Assembly (NCBI RefSeq): GCF_001543145.1
Contig: NZ_CP014160.1
Coordinates: forward strand, 1,736,001-1,800,000
DNA length: 64,000 nucleotides
From: Aerococcus sanguinicola
GTDB taxonomy: Bacteria; Bacillota; Bacilli; Lactobacillales; Aerococcaceae
Direction of reading: 5' to 3'
In this document: positions 1 to 7,925 of the stretch, piece after piece
Layout of the letters: each line of letters starts with the position of its first letter
How positions within the stretch are numbered: position 1 is the stretch's first letter
The notes under the pieces: generated by a model
Database searches by the model: none
Told to the model about the DNA's origin: nothing
The model's input: the letters and a program-made list of their open reading frames with translations, nothing else
Program-made: the position numbers and the translations under genes

Positions 1-1250
1 TCGGCTAGGTAGGCTCCGGTATTCACAGACACGATCAGTAGGGCAGCAAACATGGAGCTCATATCGATGTTAAAGAAGAGCTTGGACCCATAGAAGATCA
101 GCATGGCTTGAACCATCATTGGCGTGCCACGGAAGATTTCGATATAGGCCATGATAATAAAGTCAACGATCTTATAAAGTGTTTGCCCCAAACGATTATG
201 TTTAGGCACCTTAATGGTCCGGTAGATGGCCACTAAGAGACCAATAAAGAAGCCGACTAAGGTTGAAACGAGGGCAATGAACATGGTATTTGCTGCCCCT
301 TTGATGAATTGGGAACTGTAGGTCTTCCAGATCCCAGCGACTTCGCCCCAGAACCCCGCTTCTTGGTTTCTTTGGTTGAGATCAACCATGTCTTCCATGA
401 TTTGGTTCCGTTCATCTTCAGAAATAGTCGCTAGCGCGGCATTGATCTCTGAAGTGAGAGGGGAGGACTTGCGCAAGCCAACCGAAATCGAGCTGGATTG
501 GTCGCCGAGGTCAAAACCTTGGCCTTCTTCAAAGCTCACCATAGTTAAATCATCATTAGCTGCTAGGGCAGCTAGGGCACCTGGCCGTTCGGAGATATAG
601 CCATCGATCTTATCACTGAGTACGGATGAGATCATGGTAGGGAAGGAATCCATGGCAGTCTCTTTTTTAACACCTGGCACCTGGTCGATTAAGTTATAGT
701 GGAAGGTATTTAATTGGCCGGTAAGGCGGGCGCCTTCGAAGTCTTTCAAGCTCTTGGCATTGGCATAAGGGCTGTCCTTACGGGTAACGACAACGATATC
801 CGAATTATAATAAGGATCTGAAAAGTCGATCTGGCGGAGCCGTTCAGGCGTCGGGGACATGCCCGCGATAATCGCATCGATCTTGCCTGATTCCAGGGCT
901 GGGGGAAGGCCATCCCAATCCAGTTTGACAATTTCTAGCTTGAGCCCTAGCTTGTCAGCCAGGCGCTTAGCAATCTGTAGGTCGTAGCCATTGGCGAATT
1001 GGCCATCTGCGTTAGAAATTTCAAAACCCCCATTGGCATCGGAAGTTTGGGTCCAGTTGAAGGGCGCGTAATTAGCTTCCATTCCGACTCTCAGGATCCC
1101 CGGGCTTTCCAAACCCTGTTCAATTTTTTCTTGGTTAAACTGCGTGCTAGCTTCAGACTCAGCAGCTTGGGCTGGCTGGGGCAAGACACTTGCAATTGCC
1201 AGAAAAACTGTCATTAAAACAGCAAAAAAGGACAATACCTTTCTTGTCAT
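1..1250 (-). CDS. Amino-acid ABC transporter, fused substrate-binding/permease protein (3' end beyond window)
   Basis: Reading the minus strand from ATG at 1250 gives an uninterrupted frame to base 1. It starts with a signal peptide (MTRKVLSFFAVLMT..., Ala-rich cleavage region near residue 29). A periplasmic-binding-protein type 3 domain follows at about residues 50-285, with motifs such as LRVGMEANYAPF and SGKIDAIIAGMSPTPERL. The frame then enters a permease with hydrophobic helices and the motif EIFRGTPMMVQ, typical of the HisM/GlnP family. Solute-binding plus permease in one chain is the GlnP/ArtP-like arrangement common in Lactobacillales for polar amino acids such as glutamine or arginine. 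The ATPase partner gene would be expected just outside the window. A Shine-Dalgarno GGAGAG lies 8 bases before the ATG. The substrate cannot be decided from sequence. Confidence 0.9.
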   Translation of the reverse strand, partial: MTRKVLSFFAVLMTVFLAIASVLPQPAQAAESEASTQFNQEKIEQGLESPGILRVGMEANYAPFNWTQTSDANGGFEISNADGQFANGYDLQIAKRLADKLGLKLEIVKLDWDGLPPALESGKIDAIIAGMSPTPERLRQIDFSDPYYNSDIVVVTRKDSPYANAKSLKDFEGARLTGQLNTFHYNLIDQVPGVKKETAMDSFPTMISSVLSDKIDGYISERPGALAALAANDDLTMVSFEEGQGFDLGDQSSSISVGLRKSSPLTSEINAALATISEDERNQIMEDMVDLNQRNQEAGFWGEVAGIWKTYSSQFIKGAANTMFIALVSTLVGFFIGLLVAIYRTIKVPKHNRLGQTLYKIVDFIIMAYIEIFRGTPMMVQAMLIFYGSKLFFNIDMSSMFAALLIVSVNTGAYLA

Positions 1251-1432
1251 ATGTATTCTCTCCAATCTTGATGAAAATTCAACCGACAGAAGCGGTTGAC
1301 ATCTAGTATGTCGTTCTCAATGATACCATGGAACGCCTGGTTTTTGTCAAAAAAAATCATAAAAGCTGAGATTTCTAATGGGATAAATACAATGGAAATA
1401 AAAGCGACTGACTAGCGCCTTTAATCGACTCA

Positions 1433-1441
1433 TGCTAAAAT
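1433..1441 (+). promoter_or_regulatory. Possible extended -10 promoter for zapA operon
   Basis: TGCTAAAAT matches the extended -10 form TGnTAtaaT and lies 32 bases before the zapA start. No good -35 is visible, so this is a weak assignment. Confidence 0.35.
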
Positions 1442-1473
1442 AGATAGAGAATGACCAGTTAAGGAGAGAAAGG

Positions 1474-1959
1474 ATGCCTATGACGAAGAATAAAAAAATG
1501 CGTCATCAAGTCGTAATTGCTAACCAAGACTATACTATTGTCAGCGACAAGTCGCGTGCGCATGTCGACCAGGTAGTTGAAATTCTTAACCAACAAATGA
1601 AGGAGATGCAGGCTAGCCATTATGCTATCTCAACTGAAGAACAAGCTCTCTTAGCGGCAGTCAATGCCATTTCCGACCGCTTAGATCTCGAGCTGTCAAC
1701 CGAGAGTCGCAAGCAAAGCCAACAAATGGCCAGCGATATTGGAGGGTTAGAAGCTGAAGTCAAAGCGTTAAAAGAAGAAATTCATTTTCTCCATAAAAAT
1801 TTTGCCAAAGCCTTTCAACGTTTGTTAAAAGAGCGGGAAGCCTCTGACTCAGCCAGTCCAGTCGATCGTCACGACCAAAGCCAAGAAACGACAGCAAGTC
1901 ACCCGAGCACTTCATCGGATCGCAAGCAGGGAGGCTTGACTAAGACCCGCCGCCACTAG
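1474..1959 (+). CDS. zapA: Cell division protein ZapA
   Basis: 161 residues. Residues 9-100 match the ZapA family: a short N-terminal beta region (HQVVIANQDYTIVSDKS), then a long helix with AALLAAVNAISDRLDLE-like heptads that forms the antiparallel coiled-coil tetramer bundling FtsZ at the division ring. Residues 115-161 are a polar Ser/Asp/Gln-rich tail not needed for the fold. The SD AAGGAGAGAAAGG sits directly before the ATG; a second ATG two codons on (MTKNKK) is equally possible. First gene of a zapA-cvpA-mutS2-trxA run, an order widely conserved in Firmicutes, which strongly supports the call for a short protein. Confidence 0.88.
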   Translation: MPMTKNKKMRHQVVIANQDYTIVSDKSRAHVDQVVEILNQQMKEMQASHYAISTEEQALLAAVNAISDRLDLELSTESRKQSQQMASDIGGLEAEVKALKEEIHFLHKNFAKAFQRLLKEREASDSASPVDRHDQSQETTASHPSTSSDRKQGGLTKTRRH

Positions 1960-1980
1960 TGCAAAGGAGCGCATCTGGCT

Positions 1981-2556
1981 ATGATTCTTATCTTATTTTT
2001 ATTGCTTAGTTTGATCAAGGGCTTAGCCTATTATCGAAGATCCTATTTATTGGGAGGCTGGGGAGCATGGGGCTATGCCTTGACCTTGGGCTTGGCCTTT
2101 ACCCTTGCTCGTCTTTTGAGCCCGAGTTTGCTAGGTCCCTTGGAACTTTTCCTCCCTCTGCCAGGCCATGACTTAGATACGACTTACGCTTTTTATCCAA
2201 GAGAACTGATTCCTAACTTGGATACAGCCTTTTTCAGATTAGCGGCTTTTTGTTTCGTTTTCGTTTTTACTTTATTTCTATTGCGCCGCTTAATTAGACC
2301 CCTACTTGTTCATGCCACGAGTCAGAAGAGGGCGCAGCCGACCAAGTGCCAGCTCAGCTTAGTGGGGATTTATGCCTTGCTAGATAGCTATTTTTTAATT
2401 TTTTTCAGCTTACAGCTGCTAACTTTTATAGGGCTCCCACAAGTGCAGTCATTTTTAGGCGACGATTTCTTGGCTTCTAGACTTTTATTTCAAAGTCCCC
2501 TGTTAAGTCAGTGGATATTTGCTTTTATTTTTGATGGATTAGCTCTAAATCTCTAG
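1981..2556 (+). CDS. CvpA family membrane protein
   Basis: 191 residues, with hydrophobic segments at about 1-18, 28-48, 85-105, 124-146 and 165-188, consistent with the colicin-V-production (CvpA) family of small inner-membrane proteins. The SD AAAGGAG lies 11 bases upstream. It sits 21 bases after zapA and 24 bases before the mutS2 start. The assignment rests on topology, the N-terminal LLLSLIKGLAYYRRSYLLGG pattern and the conserved position between zapA and mutS2. Its molecular role is not established; family members have been linked to biofilm and envelope phenotypes. Confidence 0.72.
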   Translation: MILILFLLLSLIKGLAYYRRSYLLGGWGAWGYALTLGLAFTLARLLSPSLLGPLELFLPLPGHDLDTTYAFYPRELIPNLDTAFFRLAAFCFVFVFTLFLLRRLIRPLLVHATSQKRAQPTKCQLSLVGIYALLDSYFLIFFSLQLLTFIGLPQVQSFLGDDFLASRLLFQSPLLSQWIFAFIFDGLALNL

Positions 2557-2580
2557 TTTTAGCGAAGGAGGATGCTCTGT

Positions 2581-4983
2581 TTGAATCATAAAATATTTGA
2601 AACACTTGAATTTGACCGTATTCGTCAGGAGGTTAAGGGATATTGCCAACACCCGCTAGCTAGCGAGAAGAGCCAGTCTCTTACAGCCATGACAAATCGA
2701 AAAGAAATCCAACAAGCGCTTGATGAAGTTGAAGAATTTTGCCGCTTGGATGCCTTGACCTTGGAAATGCCACTGGGTCGGGTGAACGATATTCGACCTA
2801 GCTTAAAGCGCCTGGAGATCCAAGCTTCTTTAAATGGCCAAGAGCTAGCAGGAATTCTACAGCTATTGACCCTAGTTAAGGGCTTGCTTAACTTCCAGGG
2901 GCGGCTCCAGGAAGAGGAGGAAGCCTTTGAATGGATCCAAACTTACCTGGACCAGTTAATCGCTTTGGCGGAAGAGAGACGGGCCTTGGAAGCGGCCATT
3001 GAAGTTGATGGTACTGTCAAGGATGGAGCAAGCAGCCGCTTAATGCAGATCCGCCGCCAACTCCACAACGAGGAGAACAATATTCGCCGCCAGCTGAACC
3101 AAATTATTAAATCCAATAAAAGCGCCTATTTGAGCGACCAGCTGGTAACGATTCGAAATGACCGCTATGTTCTCCCTGTCCAACATTCCTACCGCCATGC
3201 CTTTGGGGGGATCGTTCACGACCAGAGTGCTAGTGGACAAACCTTATATATTGAACCTCAAGTGGTAGTGGAAAGCAACAACCGTTTGCAGGCTCTCAAA
3301 AGAGAAGAGAAGGAAGAAATTGAGCGGATTTTGGCTGAACTCTGTGCCAACTTAGTCCCCGTTCTAGCGGATTTAGCGTCCAATAACGAGCTGCTCGGGC
3401 ATTTAGACTTTATCCATGCCAAATTTCAATTGGCTAAAGCTTACCAGGCCAGTAAACCTGTACTTGCACAAGTAGGGGACCAGCTTGCCCTTAAAGCAGC
3501 CTACCATCCCTACCTAGATGTCGATACGGCCGTAGCCAACGATATTTACTTCAGTTCGGACTATCGAATGATTATTATCACTGGACCCAATACAGGTGGG
3601 AAGACCATCACCCTTAAAACAGTAGGTCTGATTCAGTTAATGGCTCAGTCTGGGCTATTTATTACGGCTAAACCAGGTTCAAAGGTTGAAGTTTTTGATG
3701 AAATCTTCGCTGATATTGGTGATGAGCAGTCGATCGAACAGAACTTGAGTACCTTCTCTGGGCATATGACCAATATTATTCAGATCTTGGAGCGAGTGGA
3801 TAGCCAAAGCTTGGTTTTAGTCGATGAGTTGGGCTCTGGGACAGATCCTCAAGAAGGGGCAGCTTTGGCCATGGCGATCCTGAACCGTTTATCAGATAGT
3901 CAAGCCAAGGTGATGGCAACCACCCACTATCCAGAACTTAAAGCCTTCTCATACGAACACCCAGCCAGCATCAATGCCAGTGTCGAATTCAATGAGAAGA
4001 CTCTGAGTCCCACTTACCGGCTCTTGATTGGGGAGCCCGGACGGTCTAATGCTATCGATATCGCTAGTCGTTTGGGACTCGACCAAGATATTATCCAAGA
4101 AGCTCGCTCCTATATCTCTAGCGATAGCCACAATCTTAATGATATGCTCCTCTCTCTGGATGAACAGCGGCAGAAGTTTGAACGCAAGTCTAAGCAACTC
4201 AATCAGAACATGCAGAAGGCCGACGACCTCCTCCATGATTTAAAATTAGCCTACCAAGCCATGCGGGAAGATAAGGAAAAATACCTGCAGCGGGCTAAAA
4301 AAGAAGCCAATGAGATTGTGGAAAAACGTAAGAAACAATCCGATAAAATCCTGCAAGATATTCGCCAATGGCAGCTCGACCAGGGTAAGTCACAGGTCAA
4401 AGAGCACGAGATGATTGATAAAAAGAAAGCTCTTGACGATTTAACCTACGAAGAACAGCAGTTGCAGCAGAATAAAGTACTTAAGAAGGCTAAAAAAGAA
4501 AAAGCGGCCCAAGAGGCGGCTAAAACTTTAGAAGTTGGCGATGAAGTGAAGGTGATTCCTTATGGTCAAGAAGGCGTCGTTATGGAAGAAAGGGAAGACG
4601 ATGAATGGGTAGTTCAGATGGGGATCTTGAAGATGACCCTGCCACGCAAGGATCTCAAACTTCTCCGTAAGAGCAAGCAGGCAGCAACAGATAAGCCAGC
4701 TAGAGCTAGTGTTAAAGCCTCTAAAGCTAAGTCAGTGTCATCCAGTCTCGACTTAAGAGGAGAACGTTATGATGATGCCATGAAACGTTTGGATGCCTAT
4801 ATTGATGCTGCGCTCCTGGCTAATTATGGCCAGGTCACGATTATCCACGGTCATGGTACAGGGGCCTTGCGCAAGGGCGTGCAAAACTATCTCAAACGCC
4901 ATTCTCGGGTGGTGGATTTCCACTTTGCTCCCTATAATATGGGCGGCAACGGTGCGACCATTGTCAAGTTTAAGGAAGACTAA
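2581..4983 (+). CDS. mutS2: Endonuclease MutS2
   Basis: About 800 residues. The N-terminal core and clamp regions carry the family motifs FETLEFDRIR and RNDRYVLPVQ. The ABC-type ATPase has Walker A GPNTGGKT near residue 335 and Walker B LVLVDELGSGTDPQEGAALA. A coiled linker follows, then a C-terminal Smr nuclease domain with SLDLRG and HGHGTGALR. MutS2 lacks the mismatch-recognition domain of MutS and acts in recombination control or in rescue of collided ribosomes. Start choice: an ATG at 2572 abuts the SD AAGGAGG (2565-2571) with no spacer, whereas the in-frame TTG at 2581 has a 9-base spacer and yields MNHKIFETLEF, which matches family N-termini. TTG is therefore preferred. Confidence 0.95.
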   Translation: MNHKIFETLEFDRIRQEVKGYCQHPLASEKSQSLTAMTNRKEIQQALDEVEEFCRLDALTLEMPLGRVNDIRPSLKRLEIQASLNGQELAGILQLLTLVKGLLNFQGRLQEEEEAFEWIQTYLDQLIALAEERRALEAAIEVDGTVKDGASSRLMQIRRQLHNEENNIRRQLNQIIKSNKSAYLSDQLVTIRNDRYVLPVQHSYRHAFGGIVHDQSASGQTLYIEPQVVVESNNRLQALKREEKEEIERILAELCANLVPVLADLASNNELLGHLDFIHAKFQLAKAYQASKPVLAQVGDQLALKAAYHPYLDVDTAVANDIYFSSDYRMIIITGPNTGGKTITLKTVGLIQLMAQSGLFITAKPGSKVEVFDEIFADIGDEQSIEQNLSTFSGHMTNIIQILERVDSQSLVLVDELGSGTDPQEGAALAMAILNRLSDSQAKVMATTHYPELKAFSYEHPASINASVEFNEKTLSPTYRLLIGEPGRSNAIDIASRLGLDQDIIQEARSYISSDSHNLNDMLLSLDEQRQKFERKSKQLNQNMQKADDLLHDLKLAYQAMREDKEKYLQRAKKEANEIVEKRKKQSDKILQDIRQWQLDQGKSQVKEHEMIDKKKALDDLTYEEQQLQQNKVLKKAKKEKAAQEAAKTLEVGDEVKVIPYGQEGVVMEEREDDEWVVQMGILKMTLPRKDLKLLRKSKQAATDKPARASVKASKAKSVSSSLDLRGERYDDAMKRLDAYIDAALLANYGQVTIIHGHGTGALRKGVQNYLKRHSRVVDFHFAPYNMGGNGATIVKFKED

Positions 4984-4997
4984 ATCCAGGCAAAACT

Positions 4998-5027
4998 TAT
5001 CTAAAAAACAGCAGCCTATGTTATACT
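4998..5027 (+). promoter_or_regulatory. Possible trxA promoter
   Basis: TATACT at 5022-5027 is a good -10 element. TTATCT at 4998-5003 with an 18-base spacer is a weak -35. It would allow trxA to be transcribed apart from mutS2. Confidence 0.4.
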
Positions 5028-5065
5028 AAATTTACACTAGCAAAGAAATACCAAGGAGGTATCTT

Positions 5066-5377
5066 ATGGTACAAGCACTAACTGATGCAAACTTTGAAGC
5101 AGAAACTCAAGACGGACTGGTCCTGGTTGACTTTTGGGCAACTTGGTGTGGCCCTTGCCGGATGCAAAGTCCAGTCATTGAACAATTAGATGATGAAATG
5201 GGCGACCAAGTCAAATTCACTAAGGTCGATGTGGATGAAAACCAAGAAACAGCTCGTCAATTTGGCATTATGTCGATTCCAACCCTTCTTATTAAGAAGG
5301 ATGGCGAAGCAGTTGAAACCTTAATTGGTTATACACCAAAAGAAAAATTGGAACAAATTTTAGAACAATATCTATAA
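5066..5377 (+). CDS. trxA: Thioredoxin
   Basis: 103 residues, the usual length. It has the redox site WCGPC at about residues 29-33 (context DFWATWCGPCR) and the cis-proline loop SIPTLL. Cytoplasmic disulfide reductant for ribonucleotide reductase, methionine sulfoxide reductase and others. The strong SD AAGGAGG lies 8 bases before the ATG. Last gene of the zapA-mutS2 run, followed by a hairpin (5387-5413) and the repeat array. Confidence 0.97.
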   Translation: MVQALTDANFEAETQDGLVLVDFWATWCGPCRMQSPVIEQLDDEMGDQVKFTKVDVDENQETARQFGIMSIPTLLIKKDGEAVETLIGYTPKEKLEQILEQYL

Positions 5378-5386
5378 GCAAAAATT

Positions 5387-5413
5387 GAGTGGTTGGGCCA
5401 GGCCTAACCGCTC
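5387..5413. terminator. Hairpin after trxA
   Basis: A 13-base arm (GAGTGGTTGGGCC) and its near-perfect complement (GGCCTAACCGCTC) enclose one base. There is no uridine run after it, so it may stabilise the 3' end or be a degenerate member of the adjacent array rather than a classical terminator. Confidence 0.5.
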
Positions 5414-5499
5414 ATGTGCTTAAATATGAATGATTGTTTGACAAGCTCGCTTAGAGTTAGCTCGCTTGTTCTTGCGAGGGAGGCACGCTAGTCCGTCCC

Positions 5500-5912
5500 A
5501 TACCCTTGTTTAGTCGGGCTCGGTCGCACAGCTTCCTCACACCCTGTGTAGTCGGGTTCGACTTGGCAGGATTGGAGTGATTTCACAAGTAAGGAACGAG
5601 CGAATGTTTCGCTCTTATCCTTACTTGCTCCAATCATCCAAGCCTAACCGCCAAGTCTCACACCCTGTGTAGTCGGGTTCGCAAGAGCAGCCTTGAAGTG
5701 ATTTCAGCTCATCGAAACGTCTGACTGACGTCAGCCTTTTTCGATGAGCCTCCAATCATTCAAGACTAAGCGCTCTTGCTTACACCCTGTAGTCGGGTTC
5801 GCAAAGGCAGAAGCTTCTCCACTTCACACGATCGAAACGTGCAAGCACAGCTTGCCCTTTTTCGTTCGTGCTCCAGTGGTAAGCTTCTAGCCGCCTTTGC
5901 TCACACCCTGTA
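5500..5912. repeat. Tandem array of three ~120 bp compound hairpin units with a conserved linker
   Basis: A linker related to CACACCCTGTGTAGTCGGG followed by TTCG recurs at 5538-5560, 5659-5681 and 5781-5801, with degenerate or partial copies at 5500-5522 and 5902-5912. Between the linkers lie long foldbacks at 5560-5657, 5681-5779 and 5801-5900 (98, 99 and 100 bases; repeat period 121 and 120). Outer stems differ but always pair: GACTTGGC/GCCAAGTC, GCAAGAGC/GCTCTTGC, GCAAAGGC/GCCTTTGC. Middle stems also covary: CAAGTAAGGA/TCCTTACTTG, GCTCATCGAAA/TTTCGATGAGC, and CACGATCGAAA with a near complement. So do the apical stems: GAGCGAA/TTCGCTC, CTGAC/GTCAG, GCAAGC/GCTTGC. The array lies between convergent trxA and mgsA. 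I see no reading frame that explains it. Confidence 0.85.
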
Positions 5913-5913
5913 C

Positions 5914-6375
5914 TTATTTGATTGGTCGGTCTGGGTTGCCGTGGGCGAGGTTGGCGCGGATGTCTTTGTTGATAGCGCCTTGGTCGTATTGGGTCCGCCA
6001 GTCTAGGTAACCTGCTTCAAGGCCGCGGATGAGAACTTCTGCTGTTCCGATGTTAGTTGCTAGCGGTACATTGTAGACGTCACAGAGACGAATCAAGGCA
6101 TTGACATCAGGCTCATGGGGCATGGCAGCTAGGGGATCACGAAGGAAGATCACTAAGTCCATTTCATTTTGCGAGACCGCTGCACCGATCTGTTGGTCAC
6201 CACCGAGGGGACCAGATTGGTAGCGATGAACCTTGAGTCCTGTTGCCTCTTGGATCTTCTTTCCTGTCGTACCGGTTGCAAAAAGCTCATGTTCCTGTAA
6301 AATTTCCTTATAGGCTGTCGTAAAAGCAATCATAAGATCTTTCTTGCTGTCATGAGCAATTAAAGCAATTTTCAT
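5914..6375 (-). CDS. mgsA: Methylglyoxal synthase
   Basis: 153 residues. Converts dihydroxyacetone phosphate to methylglyoxal plus phosphate, a bypass that relieves sugar-phosphate stress. The family signatures are clear: the N-terminal [12 protein letters not shown] holds the catalytic His8-Asp9 pair, followed by FATGTTG and the phosphate loop [12 protein letters not shown] with catalytic Asp60. FLRDPL and MPHEPDV follow, with His87. The SD AAAGGTGG precedes the ATG. It is convergent with trxA across the hairpin array; its stop lies 2 bases beyond the last array linker, so the 3' end of its transcript would include the folded repeat. Confidence 0.96.
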   Translation of the reverse strand: MKIALIAHDSKKDLMIAFTTAYKEILQEHELFATGTTGKKIQEATGLKVHRYQSGPLGGDQQIGAAVSQNEMDLVIFLRDPLAAMPHEPDVNALIRLCDVYNVPLATNIGTAEVLIRGLEAGYLDWRTQYDQGAINKDIRANLAHGNPDRPIK

Positions 6376-6466
6376 TTAAAAGCCACCTTTCAATTAAGTA
6401 AAAAATCTATAATCATCTTCTAATCAATTGTAACACGAATTTGAAAATAAAGGATTTGAGAAGTTT

Positions 6467-7267
6467 ATGAATTTACCTATTGCCTTTCTGGATTCGGGGG
6501 TCGGGGGCTTAACGGTTGTTAAAGAAGCCATGCGTCAACTGCCCAATGAGTCCCTAATCTATATCGGTGATAATGCTCGTTGCCCCTATGGCCCGAGACC
6601 TGAGGAGGAAGTTTCTTCCTTTACCAATCAGTTGGTCGATTTCCTGGTCAAGCAGGGGGCTAAAATGCTCGTTATTGCCTGTAATACGGCCTCCGCGGTG
6701 TGTCTGGAAGAGGTGCGCAAGCGCTTGGATATTCCGGTGATTGGGATGATCCAGCCTGGTTCCCGAGCCGCCAATAAAGCCACACGCAAGGGACGCATCG
6801 GGATTTTGGGCACCCAGGGGACGATCGAAAGCGGGGCCTACCAGGAAGCTTTATGGGCTAAAAATAACCACTTAGAGCTTTTTCCCTTGGCTTGCCCCGC
6901 CTTTGTCCCTTTAGTCGAAAGTCACCAATACCAGTCTTCTTTAGCTAAGAAGTTAGTGGCTGAGACCCTAGCAGATTTGCGCAAAAAGGATCTCGATACC
7001 CTGATCCTAGGTTGTACCCATTTTCCACTATTAGAACAAACCATTCAACATGTTATGGGGAAAGAAGTTACTTTGATCGATTCAGGGGCGGAAGCCGTAT
7101 CAGAATTATCGATCTTGTTGGACTATCTGGGCTTGGCCGAATCTCGGCCTGGACAAGCTAAACAGCAATTCTATACGACAGGCTCGGTGCGCTTATTTAA
7201 GGAAATTGGTCAGGACTGGTTGGGCCAAGAAATGATTGTGAAACAAGTTAAATTAACTGATTTATAG
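6467..7267 (+). CDS. murI: Glutamate racemase
   Basis: 266 residues. Makes D-glutamate for peptidoglycan. FLDSGVGGLTV gives the conserved Asp9-Ser10. The two catalytic cysteines are Cys72 in IACNTAS and Cys183 in LGCTHFPLL. IGDNARCPYGPR is also typical. It lies 11 bases before rdgB with rdgB's SD in the gap, so the two are co-transcribed, a pairing common in Firmicutes (racE-ysnA). Confidence 0.97.
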   Translation: MNLPIAFLDSGVGGLTVVKEAMRQLPNESLIYIGDNARCPYGPRPEEEVSSFTNQLVDFLVKQGAKMLVIACNTASAVCLEEVRKRLDIPVIGMIQPGSRAANKATRKGRIGILGTQGTIESGAYQEALWAKNNHLELFPLACPAFVPLVESHQYQSSLAKKLVAETLADLRKKDLDTLILGCTHFPLLEQTIQHVMGKEVTLIDSGAEAVSELSILLDYLGLAESRPGQAKQQFYTTGSVRLFKEIGQDWLGQEMIVKQVKLTDL

Positions 7268-7278
7268 GAGGATAACGG

Positions 7279-7878
7279 ATGAAAAAAATTGTCATTGCTA
7301 CTAAAAACCCGGGTAAGGCTAAAGAATTTGAAATGATCTTTGCTGATTATCAGGTAGAAACCCTTTTAGACCATCCAGAAATGGCAGATATTGAAGAAAA
7401 TGGACGCAGTTTCTTGGAGAACGCCGGGATAAAGGCGCGGACTGCTGCTCAAGCTTTAGGAGAAATCGTGATTGCGGATGACTCAGGCTTATCGGTAGAT
7501 GCTCTGGACGGAGCCCCCGGTATTTATTCCGCGCGCTATGCAGGTCCAGAAAAATCGGATGCGGCTAACCGCATCAAACTATTAGAGGAATTGCAGGATG
7601 TCGATCCAAGCAAGCGGCAAGCTGCCTTCCACTGTGTCTTGGTCGTTGCTGGAGCCAATGGAGAAATCCTAGCAGACTATGAAGGAAAATTAGAAGGCGA
7701 AATTTTAACAGAAGAGCGAGGGACGAATGGGTTTGGTTACGATTCTCTCTTCTATGTACCCAGCAAGGGAATGACCACCGCTGAAATGACAGCAGAGGAA
7801 AAGGCAGCCATTAGCCACCGCGGTCAAGCCCTGGCAGCCCTCCAAGAGGACTTGGACCAAGGCAAGTTAAAGCTCTAA
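7279..7878 (+). CDS. rdgB: XTP/dITP diphosphatase (Ham1/RdgB family)
   Basis: 199 residues. Hydrolyses XTP, ITP and dITP to monophosphates, keeping deaminated purines out of nucleic acids. Motifs are ATKNPGKAKEF at the N-terminus, the metal and base site IADDSGLSVDALDGAPG, then YSARYAG, and the C-terminal NGFGYDSLFYVP and SHRGQAL. The SD GGAGG lies 8 bases before the ATG. Second gene of the racemase operon, ending at a strong bidirectional terminator. Confidence 0.96.
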   Translation: MKKIVIATKNPGKAKEFEMIFADYQVETLLDHPEMADIEENGRSFLENAGIKARTAAQALGEIVIADDSGLSVDALDGAPGIYSARYAGPEKSDAANRIKLLEELQDVDPSKRQAAFHCVLVVAGANGEILADYEGKLEGEILTEERGTNGFGYDSLFYVPSKGMTTAEMTAEEKAAISHRGQALAALQEDLDQGKLKL

Positions 7879-7884
7879 GCATAT

Positions 7885-7920
7885 AAAAACCAGCTTCCTT
7901 AAATTTGGAAGCTGGTTTTT
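7885..7920. terminator. Bidirectional terminator between rdgB and the MscS gene
   Basis: AAAAACCAGCTTCC and GGAAGCTGGTTTTT form a 14-base stem around an 8-base loop, with A/T tails on both sides. It serves rdgB (+) and the convergent channel gene (-). Confidence 0.9.
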
Positions 7921-7925
7921 GTCGA

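Noticed and set aside
1296-1326. Plus-strand promoter TTGACA with AATGAT/TGATAC 5' of the fused ABC transporter gene.
   Set aside because: It points away from the transporter, towards zapA, but over 140 bases from it; the -10 is poor and could be chance.
5538-5912. Possible CRISPR array (23-base repeat at regular intervals).
   Set aside because: The intervals are about 97 bases, themselves foldbacks related to each other in structure, and no cas genes are near. CRISPR spacers are 25-45 bases and unrelated.
5387-5912. Integron-like attC array (GCCTAAC and GTTGGGC motifs, ~120 bp foldbacks).
   Set aside because: No integrase and no cassettes between units, and the RYYYAAC/GTTRRRY pair is not present in each unit. 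Only shape is similar.
5776-6006. 76-residue plus-strand frame in the repeat array and mgsA end.
   Set aside because: Opposite mgsA and made of hairpin sequence; no SD and no protein-like composition.
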